Origin: a virus
Length of the DNA: 29,384 nt
Reading direction: 5' to 3' (one strand)
Virus record (IMG/VR): IMGVR_UViG_3300044712_000928
Location: 1-29,384 of that record
The notes beneath the pieces were generated by a model. That model did no database searches and was not told the DNA's origin. It was given only the letters and a program-made list of their open reading frames with translations. This document shows, piece after piece, positions 7,884 through 13,980 of this stretch. The position numbers and the translations under genes were made by a program. The number at the start of each line of letters is the position of its first letter. The first letter of the stretch is position 1.

Positions 7884-8038
7884 CATCACGACATGAGAGT
7901 TAATTGTCGTCTTTGGTAAAAACAACTACATATACTACAATTTAAAAAGTTATCAACGCCCGATGATAACACTTAGTGACCATGGTTGCACTTGCGGCAT
8001 ACAACTCTTGAGAATGAATTTTTCTCTCATTGCCCCAT
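7884..8038 (-). ncRNA. Multi-hairpin element in the 210-base gap
   Basis: Perfect complementary pairs: ACGACA/TGTCGT (7888-7893, 7905-7910), GTTATCA/TGATAAC (7949-7955, 7964-7970, loop ACGCCCGA), GTTG/CAAC (7985-7988, 8002-8005) and AATGA/TCATT (8013-8017, 8027-8031). A weak outer ATCAT/ATGAT pair encloses them. It occupies the gap upstream of the 24-aa peptide gene. Candidate leader RNA; fold not computed. Confidence 0.4.
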
Positions 8039-8058
8039 GATCTAAATTACTAACTAAA

Positions 8059-8283
8059 CTAACTAATATCTTTTGTATCAGATTCATGCTGAATTTGACG
8101 AATTCCTTTTGCATTCATGGGAATTGTTTTTTCATATTCATATGAATAAAGGACTTCTATTTTGTGATGAGGCATAGATCTTTCTACAAACAGAATTTTA
8201 ATGTTTTTGTGTTTTAGCTGATTTAATTTAATAGCTAACATTTGTACGTTGTCTTCTGATAATGAATCATAAAATATTGACAT
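8059..8283 (-). CDS. Unknown 74-aa protein
   Basis: Encodes MSIFYDSLSEDNVQMLAIKL, then a predicted alternating strand-helix core (KNIKILFVERSMPHHKIEVLY) and a polar tail. Two adjacent His (PHHK) are present, but there is no metal-site pattern. It follows the 47-aa gene by 11 bases on the minus strand, and the structured gap lies downstream. Family not recognised. Confidence 0.7.
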   Translation of the reverse strand: MSIFYDSLSEDNVQMLAIKLNQLKHKNIKILFVERSMPHHKIEVLYSYEYEKTIPMNAKGIRQIQHESDTKDIS

Positions 8284-8294
8284 AAATAATTGAT

Positions 8295-8438
8295 TTAATA
8301 GATTTGATGTCCTGATTCAATTTCATCTTCATCGCTAAAGAAACCAGGATCTTCGAGTATTTCTTCGATTCCTTTTTCTCTTAAAAGTCTTTCTTCTTCA
8401 GTTTCTTTATTAGGATCAATTTGTTCTTCGTTACTCAT
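8295..8438 (-). CDS. Small acidic protein (47 aa)
   Basis: ATG-to-TAA frame encoding MSNEEQIDPNKETEEERLLR followed by a helical acidic segment (KGIEEILEDPGFFSDEDEIE). Its start overlaps the end of the upstream membrane-protein gene by 8 bases, a typical coupled arrangement in this phage. It is highly acidic, with no Cys. A partner-binding or inhibitory role is possible, but the function is unknown. Confidence 0.65.
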   Translation of the reverse strand: MSNEEQIDPNKETEEERLLREKGIEEILEDPGFFSDEDEIESGHQIY

Positions 8439-8901
8439 GTTGTTTTGTATATATTATGTGAATAAAAAACCAATTAATTCCTAAAAATAAAATAACGGGT
8501 AAAGTTAAACCAAAGAAGTAAATATAGACTACTATTCCTATCCATGTACCATTGCAATATGGACATAATCCTAAAGGTTTAGATAAATATGAAAATATAA
8601 AACATACTGCAATTATAAAATTTTGAATAAAATCTATTAATACTACTTTTGCGGCAGTCATTTTATAATCTGGTCTATACCATAGAATTTTGTTATATCT
8701 TTTATATCTTTTATAGGTTGATTCAAAAGATTCTAAAAAGATTGCATACCAATTGAAAATCATTCCTGGTTTGAGAAAATGATGAAACATTAGAGTAGTA
8801 CATGCTGTTAAAAAAGCTAAACCTACCCATAATATGATTATAGATAGGTCTAATTGATGATTAATCAATCCTTGCATAACTGTAAGTGCTTGATGCTGCA
8901 A
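8431..8901 (-). CDS. Multi-pass membrane protein with CPYC motif (DUF1360-like?)
   Basis: 156 residues with about four hydrophobic segments: IIILWVGLAFLTACTTLMF, VLIDFIQNFIIAVCFIFSYL, TWIGIVVYIYFFGLTLP and VILFLGINWFFIHIIY. A Lys/Arg/Tyr-rich loop (STYKRYKRYNKILWYRPDYK) separates the first two. The motif LCPYCNGTWIG between segments resembles the CxxC-x2-W-x-G signature of small membrane DUF1360 proteins, so that family is a plausible match. The two Cys could bind metal or form a disulfide at the inner membrane. The first ATG gives a 41-base overlap with the upstream gene; a Met eight codons later would cut this to 17 bases. Confidence 0.7.
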   Translation of the reverse strand: MQHQALTVMQGLINHQLDLSIIILWVGLAFLTACTTLMFHHFLKPGMIFNWYAIFLESFESTYKRYKRYNKILWYRPDYKMTAAKVVLIDFIQNFIIAVCFIFSYLSKPLGLCPYCNGTWIGIVVYIYFFGLTLPVILFLGINWFFIHIIYTKQHE

Positions 8902-9142
8902 ATTTCTTCTTAGCAGTTAAAGTCTCTGTGCCTGGCTTTAATGCTCGAACGTTATCTACACTTGCACGTGCAGTACATCCACTGTTACAAAGTCTGACAT
9001 TGAATGGATATTTGTTTTCTTCTTCAATATCATCCAATACTTTAACAATTGTACCAGGTTTAGCATTATTACAGCTACAGCCTCCTTCTATTGTAGATAC
9101 TACAACTACAAGTTGATTTGCTTTAAACTTAGTTTTTGACAT
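8861..9142 (-). CDS. Small Cys-containing beta-rich protein (93 aa)
   Basis: The sequence (SKTKFKANQLVVVVSTIEGG, then AKPGTIVKVLDDIEEENKYP and NVRLCNSGCTARASVDNVRA) alternates short strands and Gly turns, like a small SH3/KOW-type barrel. Four Cys sit in two pairs (GGCSCNN and LCNSGC) and could bind a metal, but the spacing matches no family I can name. The C-terminus is basic and Ala/Ser-rich. The A/T-rich leader is preceded by a long structured non-coding region. Confidence 0.7.
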   Translation of the reverse strand: MSKTKFKANQLVVVVSTIEGGCSCNNAKPGTIVKVLDDIEEENKYPFNVRLCNSGCTARASVDNVRALKPGTETLTAKKKFAASSTYSYARID

Positions 9143-9165
9143 ATTAATTAGTTTTGATTTATATT

Positions 9166-9566
9166 ACTATCCGTATCAATAGGATAGTCTGCACAATTAG
9201 TTATAATCAGTTGTCTCTCGAATTATAACTATACGACCCATATTTTCATATGTGAAGGCTAATAACTATGTCTATTTAACTGGATCTGTACCAGATTATT
9301 AGCTGCCAATACAAATTTTGACGAGTATTGATTACTCCACGATGTTTTGTATTATATTATCACCATATCTCGAAGAATTCACTTGTTGAATGTAGGTGTA
9401 GATATCAAATTTTGGTCAGTCTAACTTATTACAGTTATTAGACTGACCGATCTCGATTTATTTCTCTAGAGAAATGCATAAATAAATAAATGAGATGAGA
9501 TATTTACAACAGCCGAGTAGCATTATTGTAAACCTTTTTCCATTATATTACCATTAAGAGATCTCA
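9166..9566 (-). ncRNA. 400-base hairpin cluster upstream of the 93-aa gene
   Basis: This fills the 489-base gap before the amidoligase-like gene. Verified perfect pairs: ACTATCC/GGATAGT (9166-9172, 9182-9188); AGTTATAAT/ATTATAACT (9199-9207, 9222-9230); CTAATAA/TTATTAG (9259-9265, 9296-9302) with inner CTGG/CCAG; AATACAAA/TTTGTATT (9308-9315, 9346-9353) with inner GAGT/ACTC; GGTCAGTCTAA/TTAGACTGACC (9414-9424, 9438-9448); the self-complementary ATTTCTCTAGAGAAAT (9460-9475); TTTACAA/TTGTAAA (9503-9509, 9526-9532) inside TGAGAT/ATCTCA. The hairpins are successive and mostly non-overlapping, as in a multi-domain RNA. No gene is seen in the gap. Confidence 0.5.
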
Positions 9567-9631
9567 CCCAATTAATGGAATTAATTTCTCTTATATTTTA
9601 TATTCTTCAATCTCTGTAATAAATTGAAGAT

Positions 9632-10345
9632 TTATTTATAAGATACCTTTAATTCTTTGTGTAATTCCTTAACTATTTTATTACATTCAACTATCCATTT
9701 GATTATAGTTGAATATTCAAAAGTCATAGGAGCTGTTCTGAATTCAATAGTTCCTAAATTTTTATATCTTATATTTATCCAATAAGATTTAGATTCAAAA
9801 CCTATTCCTTTATCATTATATCTTCCTTTATAGCCTCCAAATATTGAATCAATATAGTTTAGTTTTGATTCAAGAAACTTTCTAGTTTTTTCAAGATTCC
9901 TATCGGTTAATAAAAATTTCTCTTTTGCTATTTTATGAGCATCTATATGAATATGTATTCCTGAGGCTTCATTTAATTGACAGTGTTTTTTCATGTCAAA
10001 TAGAACTTTATATAAACCACTAGCTTGAGAGTAGTTTATTATTGAGATTCTGTGTTCAGACATACTTTTTGAAGCATTTCTATCATCACTATAATCTATT
10101 ATATCATAACGTCTTTTTAAGTATGTATTATTTTTTTCAAATGGACTTAATGTTCTAGATAGTGATTTAATGCATTCTATTTCAACAGATGATCTGAACG
10201 GTATCATGTCATACATTATTCCTTTTGTTATTTTAGAATCAAATGCTGGATTCTTTAATAATTTAGGAATAAGTAAGGGATGCTCTAGTAGGCATTCCCT
10301 TACATATTGTGTTTTATTCATCCTGGTAGGATTAATATTCACCAT
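9632..10345 (-). CDS. Putative Amidoligase_2-family COOH-NH2 ligase
   Basis: Three motifs of the amidoligase (glutamine-synthetase/GCS-like) superfamily appear in the right order: the N-terminal acidic strand SSVEIE (52-57), GIHIHID (129-135, the G-x-H-x-H signature), and GTIEFR (198-203, the C-terminal E-x-R strand) preceded by SYWINIRY. Members use ATP to join a carboxylate to an amine and are linked to peptide or cell-envelope modification; phage copies are known. At 237 aa it is on the short side, but all three motifs are intact, so activity is plausible. The substrate is unknown. The first ATG overlaps the preceding 52-aa gene by 14 bases. An alternative Met nine residues in follows an AGG triplet and would remove the overlap. 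Confidence 0.7.
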   Translation of the reverse strand: MVNINPTRMNKTQYVRECLLEHPLLIPKLLKNPAFDSKITKGIMYDMIPFRSSVEIECIKSLSRTLSPFEKNNTYLKRRYDIIDYSDDRNASKSMSEHRISIINYSQASGLYKVLFDMKKHCQLNEASGIHIHIDAHKIAKEKFLLTDRNLEKTRKFLESKLNYIDSIFGGYKGRYNDKGIGFESKSYWINIRYKNLGTIEFRTAPMTFEYSTIIKWIVECNKIVKELHKELKVSYK

Positions 10346-10490
10346 TTACTTTTCTTTTCGAAGATTTTGCTTTTGGGGCACTGTCTTCGATTTTGGTAAT
10401 GATGGCATCTTTTGTCATGGTCATTTTCAGACCTAATCCAGGATTGTCAGCGATAAGCTGAGATTTTGTTAACTTAGCTAAGTTTGACAT
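10332..10490 (-). CDS. Small helical protein with basic tail (52 aa)
   Basis: ATG-to-TAA frame encoding MSNLAKLTKSQLIADNPGLG, then MTMTKDAIITKIEDS and a Lys-rich tail (PKAKSSKRKVNGEY). The two short helices separated by a Gly/Pro turn resemble SAP/HeH-type helix-extended-helix DNA-binding modules. That is a guess from pattern only. It lies immediately upstream of, and overlaps, the amidoligase-like gene, and its own start is just downstream of a structured element. Confidence 0.65.
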   Translation of the reverse strand: MSNLAKLTKSQLIADNPGLGLKMTMTKDAIITKIEDSAPKAKSSKRKVNGEY

Positions 10491-10502
10491 GATTTAATTT
10501 TT

Positions 10503-10660
10503 TTGATTAATACGACTAATGTAGTTTCGTCCTATCTCATCAGGTATTATTTTATAGTCTCTAGGATGACTTTATATTTTAAAGGACGCATCACCTCAAA
10601 TTGATTGAAATGATGCCTCCTTTAGGCTTTCACGTAGCCTTTAGTTATGAAATTAATCAA
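10503..10660 (-). ncRNA. Four-way-junction-like leader element
   Basis: TTGATTAAT (10503-10511) pairs perfectly with ATTAATCAA (10652-10660). Inside lie three hairpins in sequence: TCGTCCTA with TAGGATGA (10527-10534, 10562-10569, one G-U); AAAGGA-C-GCATCA with TGATGC-C-TCCTTT (10581-10593, 10611-10623, one C-C mismatch); AGGC/GCCT (10624-10627, 10637-10640). The closing stem ends 12 bases before the 52-aa gene start. Likely RNA element; role unknown. Confidence 0.55.
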
Positions 10661-10681
10661 CGCCGATCAATAGATCGAATA

Positions 10682-11227
10682 TTATTCACCGACTGTTGTA
10701 CCAGCAACTTTATCTTCTTCAGATACAATTCTTGTTTGAGCCGCTTTTCGATGTGCTGCTGCCATAATTAATTCATCTTGTCCTGTTTCTTCTTCAGCTT
10801 TAAATATAAATTCTTGAACTGAAGTGCGAACTTGTTTTTTTCCATTTATTATTACTTCATATGGAAATCCGGTTTCTTCAATTCGAAGATCTCCTGCTAT
10901 ACCAAGTTCTGTTCGATGTATTTTAGCAGTGTCTTTTAATGGAGTTAGGTCAAAGCCTTTTGCTTCTGGATCTGACAATATTTCTTGAATTCGATTGAAA
11001 GTAAGACTGCGAATTCCTGTTTCGAATACTGGAAATGCAATTCTTTTTAATTGTGGTTGAATCATGAAACCATTTTCCATTACGGCAGGAGCAACTATAC
11101 TTACATGAAAATATTTGCCTTTTATTCCGTCTACAGCTTTTACTGATATTTGCGGTTTTGTTACGTCTGTATGTAATGCTTTATCCTTATTTTGTAGGAT
11201 ATATACTTCAAAATATTTTGCATTCAT
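10682..11227 (-). CDS. Unknown 181-aa protein
   Basis: Soluble alpha/beta protein beginning MNAKYFEVYILQNKDKALHT. A beta-rich half follows (KPQISVKAVDGIKGKYFHVS, APAVMENGFMIQPQLKRIAF), then DLRIEETGFPYEVIINGKKQ, and an Ala/Glu-rich helical tail ending KVAGTTVGE. It has no Cys, no membrane segment and no catalytic motif that I can name. The flexible acidic tail after a compact domain is reminiscent of phage single-strand-DNA-binding proteins, but I see no aromatic OB-fold signature strong enough to claim this. Confidence 0.8.
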   Translation of the reverse strand: MNAKYFEVYILQNKDKALHTDVTKPQISVKAVDGIKGKYFHVSIVAPAVMENGFMIQPQLKRIAFPVFETGIRSLTFNRIQEILSDPEAKGFDLTPLKDTAKIHRTELGIAGDLRIEETGFPYEVIINGKKQVRTSVQEFIFKAEEETGQDELIMAAAHRKAAQTRIVSEEDKVAGTTVGE

Positions 11228-11260
11228 ATGAATTATTATTAAGTTTCGAGGATTAATATT

Positions 11261-11446
11261 CTAGATTGTTTTGTGCTTTATTAAGGAGAGCACTAGACCT
11301 GTTATTATTATGAATACAGCAAGTATTGCTACTTGTGCATTTGTTGCAGAGGAATCTAATTCTGTGAAGATTAGATGATAGAGAGATTGGATTATTGCTA
11401 ATGATAATAGTCCTACTAATGAGTATTTATTGAATATTTTTCTCAT
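11261..11446 (-). CDS. Small two-helix membrane protein (61 aa)
   Basis: Two hydrophobic segments (YSLVGLLSLAIIQSLYHLIF and AQVAILAVFIIITGLVLSLI) are separated by a short polar loop (TELDSSATN). The ends are basic (MRKIFNK and KHKTI). The hairpin topology with both termini inside resembles small holins, but no lysin or spanin gene is seen nearby, so a generic inner-membrane protein is the safer call. A structured RNA element ends 22 bases upstream of its start. Confidence 0.65.
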   Translation of the reverse strand: MRKIFNKYSLVGLLSLAIIQSLYHLIFTELDSSATNAQVAILAVFIIITGLVLSLIKHKTI

Positions 11447-11468
11447 GATTGATAGTTTTTAAATGAAA

Positions 11469-11572
11469 GAGATAGAGAAATGCAATATGACCTTTGGCTG
11501 AACTGTCAACGCTTGTTTATCAAGCTGGCTGTTCTGTCAACAAGGATTTATGTTATGCAAAGTCTCTATCTC
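11469..11572 (-). ncRNA. Rod-like RNA with two copies of one internal loop in opposite orientation
   Basis: GAGATAGAGA (11469-11478) pairs perfectly with 11563-11572. Inside, CCTT/AAGG (11491-11494, 11542-11545), GAAC/GTTC (11500-11503, 11531-11534) and GCTTG/CAAGC (11511-11515, 11521-11525) stack in order around a TTTAT loop. The two internal loops between them are both TGGCT against TGTCAAC, but flipped relative to each other. The element fills the whole gap between two minus-strand genes, upstream of the 61-aa membrane protein. Structured RNA is well supported; function unknown. Confidence 0.65.
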
Positions 11573-11588
11573 TAGTCAAACCTGTTTT

Positions 11589-11936
11589 TTACGCAAACAC
11601 TGGAGTGAATTTGATTGATTTAAATATCCATCCGTGTTCTTCAAATGTTTTTATTCCTGCAAACAAATCAGTGTTTATATGAATATGGAAATGTCCTTTG
11701 TTTGGTAAAGTCTGATTTGGATGTATATAGTATTGTACCATACATATCCATCCTGTTTGATATTTTGGGATGAATTTAGCTGTATGTTTGGGAATAGGGT
11801 TGAGTATTGGATCATTTATGTATTTATATTGTAATTTAGTTAATTGATTATTAATTATTTTACGAATATAGAACATTGCTAATCCAACGCATGATAATAT
11901 TCCTATTACTAGGAGAGAAGTTAAGAGTGTTGACAT
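11589..11936 (-). CDS. Membrane-anchored unknown protein (115 aa)
   Basis: Starts with a clear N-terminal hydrophobic segment (LLTSLLVIGILSCVGLAMFY) followed by a basic stop-transfer sequence (IRKIINNQLTKLQYK). The soluble part contains CMVQYYIHPNQTLPNKGHFH, a His/aromatic-rich region. The anchor could also be a signal peptide: a Cys is present but there is no lipobox pattern I would defend. The N-in orientation follows from the basic flank. It is upstream of the rod-like RNA and the two-helix membrane gene. Family not recognised. Confidence 0.65.
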   Translation of the reverse strand: MSTLLTSLLVIGILSCVGLAMFYIRKIINNQLTKLQYKYINDPILNPIPKHTAKFIPKYQTGWICMVQYYIHPNQTLPNKGHFHIHINTDLFAGIKTFEEHGWIFKSIKFTPVFA

Positions 11937-12002
11937 TGTAGTATTGTTTAAGGTTTGACGAATAAAGAGAGTAGGAGATAGGTTATATCTCCGTACTTTA
12001 AT

Positions 12003-12350
12003 TTATTGATTGAATTTATAATCAGAAGGAAGTAGTTTTTGTTCTGTGTTATTTACTTTGAACAAATCCCAATTTTCTTCTGTAATGTGTTTGATTAGGA
12101 CTCTTTCTTGAGTCCATTCGATTGATGTTTGAACAGCTTTATCAAGGGTTTCACAATCCTTAAGTCTGCCACAATGTATACCGACAATCTCTTCTTTAGA
12201 AGCAGATTTTAATCTCTTGGCATATTCTTTGAGTAATGCTTTAGCCAATTGATTAGGCATAATAGCTACTTCAATGTTTTGAGATTGATCGATAATAAAG
12301 TTCGATACAACGTTGATGTTTTTTTGATATTGATCAGCGATTGTTTTCAT
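12003..12350 (-). CDS. Unknown 115-aa protein (internal start chosen)
   Basis: I choose the Met beginning MKTIADQYQKNINVVSNFII. The longer frame extends 35 codons further to position 12455, but there it runs through an 11-bp perfect inverted repeat and has a hydrophobic, unconvincing sequence. The chosen start has the usual A/T-rich leader. The protein is helical (AKALLKEYAKRLKSASKEEI) with two Cys (HCGRLKDC) and a polar C-terminus. No known domain is recognised. Confidence 0.65.
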   Translation of the reverse strand: MKTIADQYQKNINVVSNFIIDQSQNIEVAIMPNQLAKALLKEYAKRLKSASKEEIVGIHCGRLKDCETLDKAVQTSIEWTQERVLIKHITEENWDLFKVNNTEQKLLPSDYKFNQ

Positions 12351-12408
12351 AGTATATGTATTAAAATAATTAGATTGGCTATTTAAAGTGCGATTGATAA
12401 GATAAATT

Positions 12409-12473
12409 GTTATAAGATAAAGCGTTGTCCGAATGGCTTTAATTATCTCGGTCAATAAACTCTATCTTATAAC
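12409..12473 (-). ncRNA. Leader stem-loop with 11-bp closing stem
   Basis: GTTATAAGATA (12409-12419) is exactly complementary to 12463-12473, and AAAGC/GCTTT forms a hairpin inside. It lies between the 78-aa gene and the 115-aa gene, in the same relative place as the other leader elements. Confidence 0.5.
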
Positions 12474-12501
12474 CTAGAATCAAATTAATGAGCTGAAGAG
12501 A

Positions 12502-12529
12502 AGGCTTGCACCATTACAGTGCAAAGCCT
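12502..12529 (-). terminator. Terminator-like hairpin overlapping the stop codon of the 78-aa gene
   Basis: On the minus strand AGGCTTTGCAC pairs with GTGCAAGCCT (10 bp, one bulge) around the loop TGTAATG, which contains the TAA stop. The following bases are pyrimidine-rich (TCTCTTC) but not a pure T tract, so it may attenuate rather than fully terminate. Confidence 0.55.
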
Positions 12530-12750
12530 AACTCATATCTGTCGTAATCACCATGCTTACCTTTGTGGGTATATTGAATGGATTGACCTTTCAATGTTAG
12601 CATTGTGCTTAGTGGCATTGAGATTGAATCTCCAATAATACCACTGACACCATTTGCAAGTGTAATAAGACACAAGCCCTTGTAGTACCGAAAGGAAGTG
12701 ATCACAGCTGTGCCTGCGTTAGCAGGCTTAGTTTCTTTAGAAGTTGCCAT
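12514..12750 (-). CDS. Unknown 78-aa protein, first gene of the minus block
   Basis: Encodes MATSKETKPANAGTAVITSF, then a strand-rich Gly-containing core (GLCLITLANGVSGIIGDSIS, MLTLKGQSIQYTHKGKHGDY), probably a small beta barrel. Its codons are visibly richer in G/C than those of its neighbours and its leader contains the most G/C-rich stretch of the window, so it may be recently acquired or strongly expressed. As the gene nearest the divergent junction it is probably among the first expressed from the minus block. Function unknown. Confidence 0.75.
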   Translation of the reverse strand: MATSKETKPANAGTAVITSFRYYKGLCLITLANGVSGIIGDSISMPLSTMLTLKGQSIQYTHKGKHGDYDRYELGFAL

Positions 12751-12778
12751 ATCTATAAAGTTTTAAGGTTTGACTTTG

Positions 12779-12830
12779 GCCGGGGGACTTTCCTCCCGCT
12801 TTAGCACTGGGGGGATCTGATCGAGGTGGT
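12779..12830. promoter_or_regulatory. G/C-rich island in the divergent junction
   Basis: A short G-run-containing region (GGGGGA, GGGGGG) in otherwise AT-rich DNA. CGGGGGA and TCCTCCCG form a 7-bp hairpin with one bulge around CTT. It sits in the leader of the first minus-strand gene and could control its translation or be a leader-RNA structure. Confidence 0.4.
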
Positions 12831-12893
12831 TCATGAGTACGGGGATATCCTATAAATTTTATAACCTAGGTGCAGTCTATTCGTATAAGAATT

Positions 12894-12911
12894 TGTGATA
12901 ATATTGTCACA
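12894..12911. promoter_or_regulatory. Near-perfect 18-nt palindrome, candidate operator
   Basis: TGTGATAATATTGTCACA reads the same on both strands except at one symmetric pair (positions 6 and 13). Dyad half-sites TGTGA and TCACA flank an AATATT centre. It lies 23 bases before the first plus-strand start in the junction between divergent units, as expected for a dimeric repressor site. It also resembles a CRP/FNR-type dyad, although Bacteroidota regulators differ. Confidence 0.5.
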
Positions 12912-12933
12912 TAGAATGTAATAAGAAGAAAGT

Positions 12934-13227
12934 ATGTATGCAATTAAAATACAAAACAGTGAAAGTACTACATTTCATGAAGCAAATGAAGTAACTTATG
13001 AGTTTAGAAATTATTCTAATAAACAAGAGTTTTTAGATAAAACTACTAGTGAATACTACTCATATCAATTAGGAGATAATCCTAGTGAAGATAAAGAAGG
13101 ATATTTCTTAGATCTAGGATTATATAGAGATGAAGGAACAATAGATACAAAGCATGTTTGTATATTACCAGGAGCTACAGTATATATAATGCAAGATAGT
13201 AAAACAATAGAGATAGTTAAAGTTTAA
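12934..13227 (+). CDS. Unknown 97-aa protein, first plus-strand gene
   Basis: Begins MYAIKIQNSESTTFHEANEV and continues with Tyr/Glu/Asp-rich sequence (SEYYSYQLGDNPSEDKEGYF, TVYIMQDSKTIEIVKV). It is acidic overall and beta-rich, with one Cys and no membrane segment. It is a single-gene unit: a candidate operator lies just upstream and a strong intrinsic terminator directly downstream. This makes it a candidate early or regulatory gene, but the fold is not recognised. Confidence 0.8.
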   Translation: MYAIKIQNSESTTFHEANEVTYEFRNYSNKQEFLDKTTSEYYSYQLGDNPSEDKEGYFLDLGLYRDEGTIDTKHVCILPGATVYIMQDSKTIEIVKV

Positions 13228-13233
13228 ATAATT

Positions 13234-13260
13234 AGGGATTTCGAAAGAGATCCCTTTTTT
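13234..13260 (+). terminator. Intrinsic terminator after the 97-aa gene
   Basis: AGGGAT (13234-13239) pairs with ATCCCT (13250-13255), followed directly by a T run. It starts seven bases past the stop codon. Confidence 0.85.
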
Positions 13261-13358
13261 AGTATAATTCCATAGCTCTTATCAATATAAATTACTGTAA
13301 CAGTATTCCTATTATAACGTAAGATTTAACAGTACTAATAATATTAATTTATGATATC

Positions 13359-13487
13359 ATGAAAAAATCTAAGAAAGTAACTGCTCCTGCTATGGGAGTT
13401 AAAGGTAAGGCAACTCTTACTAAACCAACTCCAAATAAATATAAAAAAGGAGGAATGGTTAAGAAAGGAGGAAAGAAGTCATGTTAA
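13359..13487 (+). CDS. Lys/Gly-rich 42-aa basic peptide
   Basis: ATG-to-TAA frame. The product is MKKSKKVTAPAMGVKGKATL followed by TKPTPNKYKKGGMVKKGGKK and a terminal Ser-Cys. Roughly one residue in three is basic and there are no acidic residues, the profile of a DNA- or RNA-binding peptide. KKGG-type small peptides are frequent in tailed phages near virion genes. Its stop codon overlaps the ATG of the next basic peptide (ATGTTAA), indicating coupled translation. Too short for family assignment, but the composition and overlap argue strongly for coding. Confidence 0.65.
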   Translation: MKKSKKVTAPAMGVKGKATLTKPTPNKYKKGGMVKKGGKKSC

Positions 13488-13609
13488 AAGGATCTGCTAA
13501 ACAAGGAAATAAAAAGACTAATGGTCCTAAGATTACTAAATCTAAAGGAACAACTAAGAAGTCAAAGGTTAAAATTAAACAACCTACTGAACCAAAACCA
13601 AGAAATTAA
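13481..13609 (+). CDS. Second Lys-rich 42-aa basic peptide
   Basis: Starts inside the previous gene's stop region and encodes MLKGSAKQGNKKTNGPKITK, then SKGTTKKSKVKIKQPTEPKP and a terminal Arg-Asn. It has the same length and a composition similar to its partner, but it is not a clear sequence repeat. It is highly basic, Gly/Thr/Pro-containing and probably disordered. A role in DNA condensation or as a virion-packaged peptide is possible; nothing in the sequence proves it. Confidence 0.62.
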   Translation: MLKGSAKQGNKKTNGPKITKSKGTTKKSKVKIKQPTEPKPRN

Positions 13610-13632
13610 ATGTCTAACTAATCTATAGTTAT

Positions 13633-13863
13633 ATGGATAGACAAACTGCTATTAGAATAAAGTCTTTGGAAACAAGTATTTATGCGTTAAGAGAAATTAA
13701 TAAATCAGAGACATTAAGATCAGAGATTAAAAAACGTAACCAAGGCCTCATATATTCGTATACTAATGAAATATATGATGAATTATTTGACGAAACAGAA
13801 AGACAAGGACATCCATTAGGATATATGTCTATTCAATATTTAGGACAAGAATTCGTATTATAA
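13633..13863 (+). CDS. Unknown 76-aa helical protein
   Basis: Encodes MDRQTAIRIKSLETSIYALR followed by a long helix with charged faces (LRSEIKKRNQGLIYSYTNEI) and a short C-terminal segment ending YLGQEFVL. It is probably a dimeric helical or coiled-coil protein. It follows the two basic peptides by 23 bases and precedes a structured non-coding stretch. Family unknown. Confidence 0.75.
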   Translation: MDRQTAIRIKSLETSIYALREINKSETLRSEIKKRNQGLIYSYTNEIYDELFDETERQGHPLGYMSIQYLGQEFVL

Positions 13864-13973
13864 GACACCCTGACAATAAATAAAGCAGGATCACCCATTA
13901 ATAAGTAATATGGGTTAGAAGTTGGGTTATAGAACTAGAAATATATCTAGTTTATGTTGTCCCCAATAGTGTC
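13864..13973 (+). ncRNA. Cloverleaf-like RNA element A
   Basis: Starts at the base after the stop codon. GACAC/GTGTC (13864-13868, 13969-13973) closes three arms: CCTG/CAGG (13869-13872, 13886-13889), CCCAT/ATGGG (13894-13898, 13910-13914), and TTGGG/CCCAA (13922-13926, 13962-13966) topped by AACTAGA/TCTAGTT (13933-13939, 13946-13952). The plan recalls a tRNA, but there is no TTCRA T-loop or anticodon-arm geometry, so it is not one. Likely a structured 3' end or small RNA. Confidence 0.6.
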
Positions 13974-13980
13974 AAAATAA

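Noticed and set aside
13864-13973. tRNA, because of the cloverleaf-like plan
   Set aside because: The acceptor stem is only 5 bp, there is no TTCRA loop or proper anticodon arm, and the element is too long.
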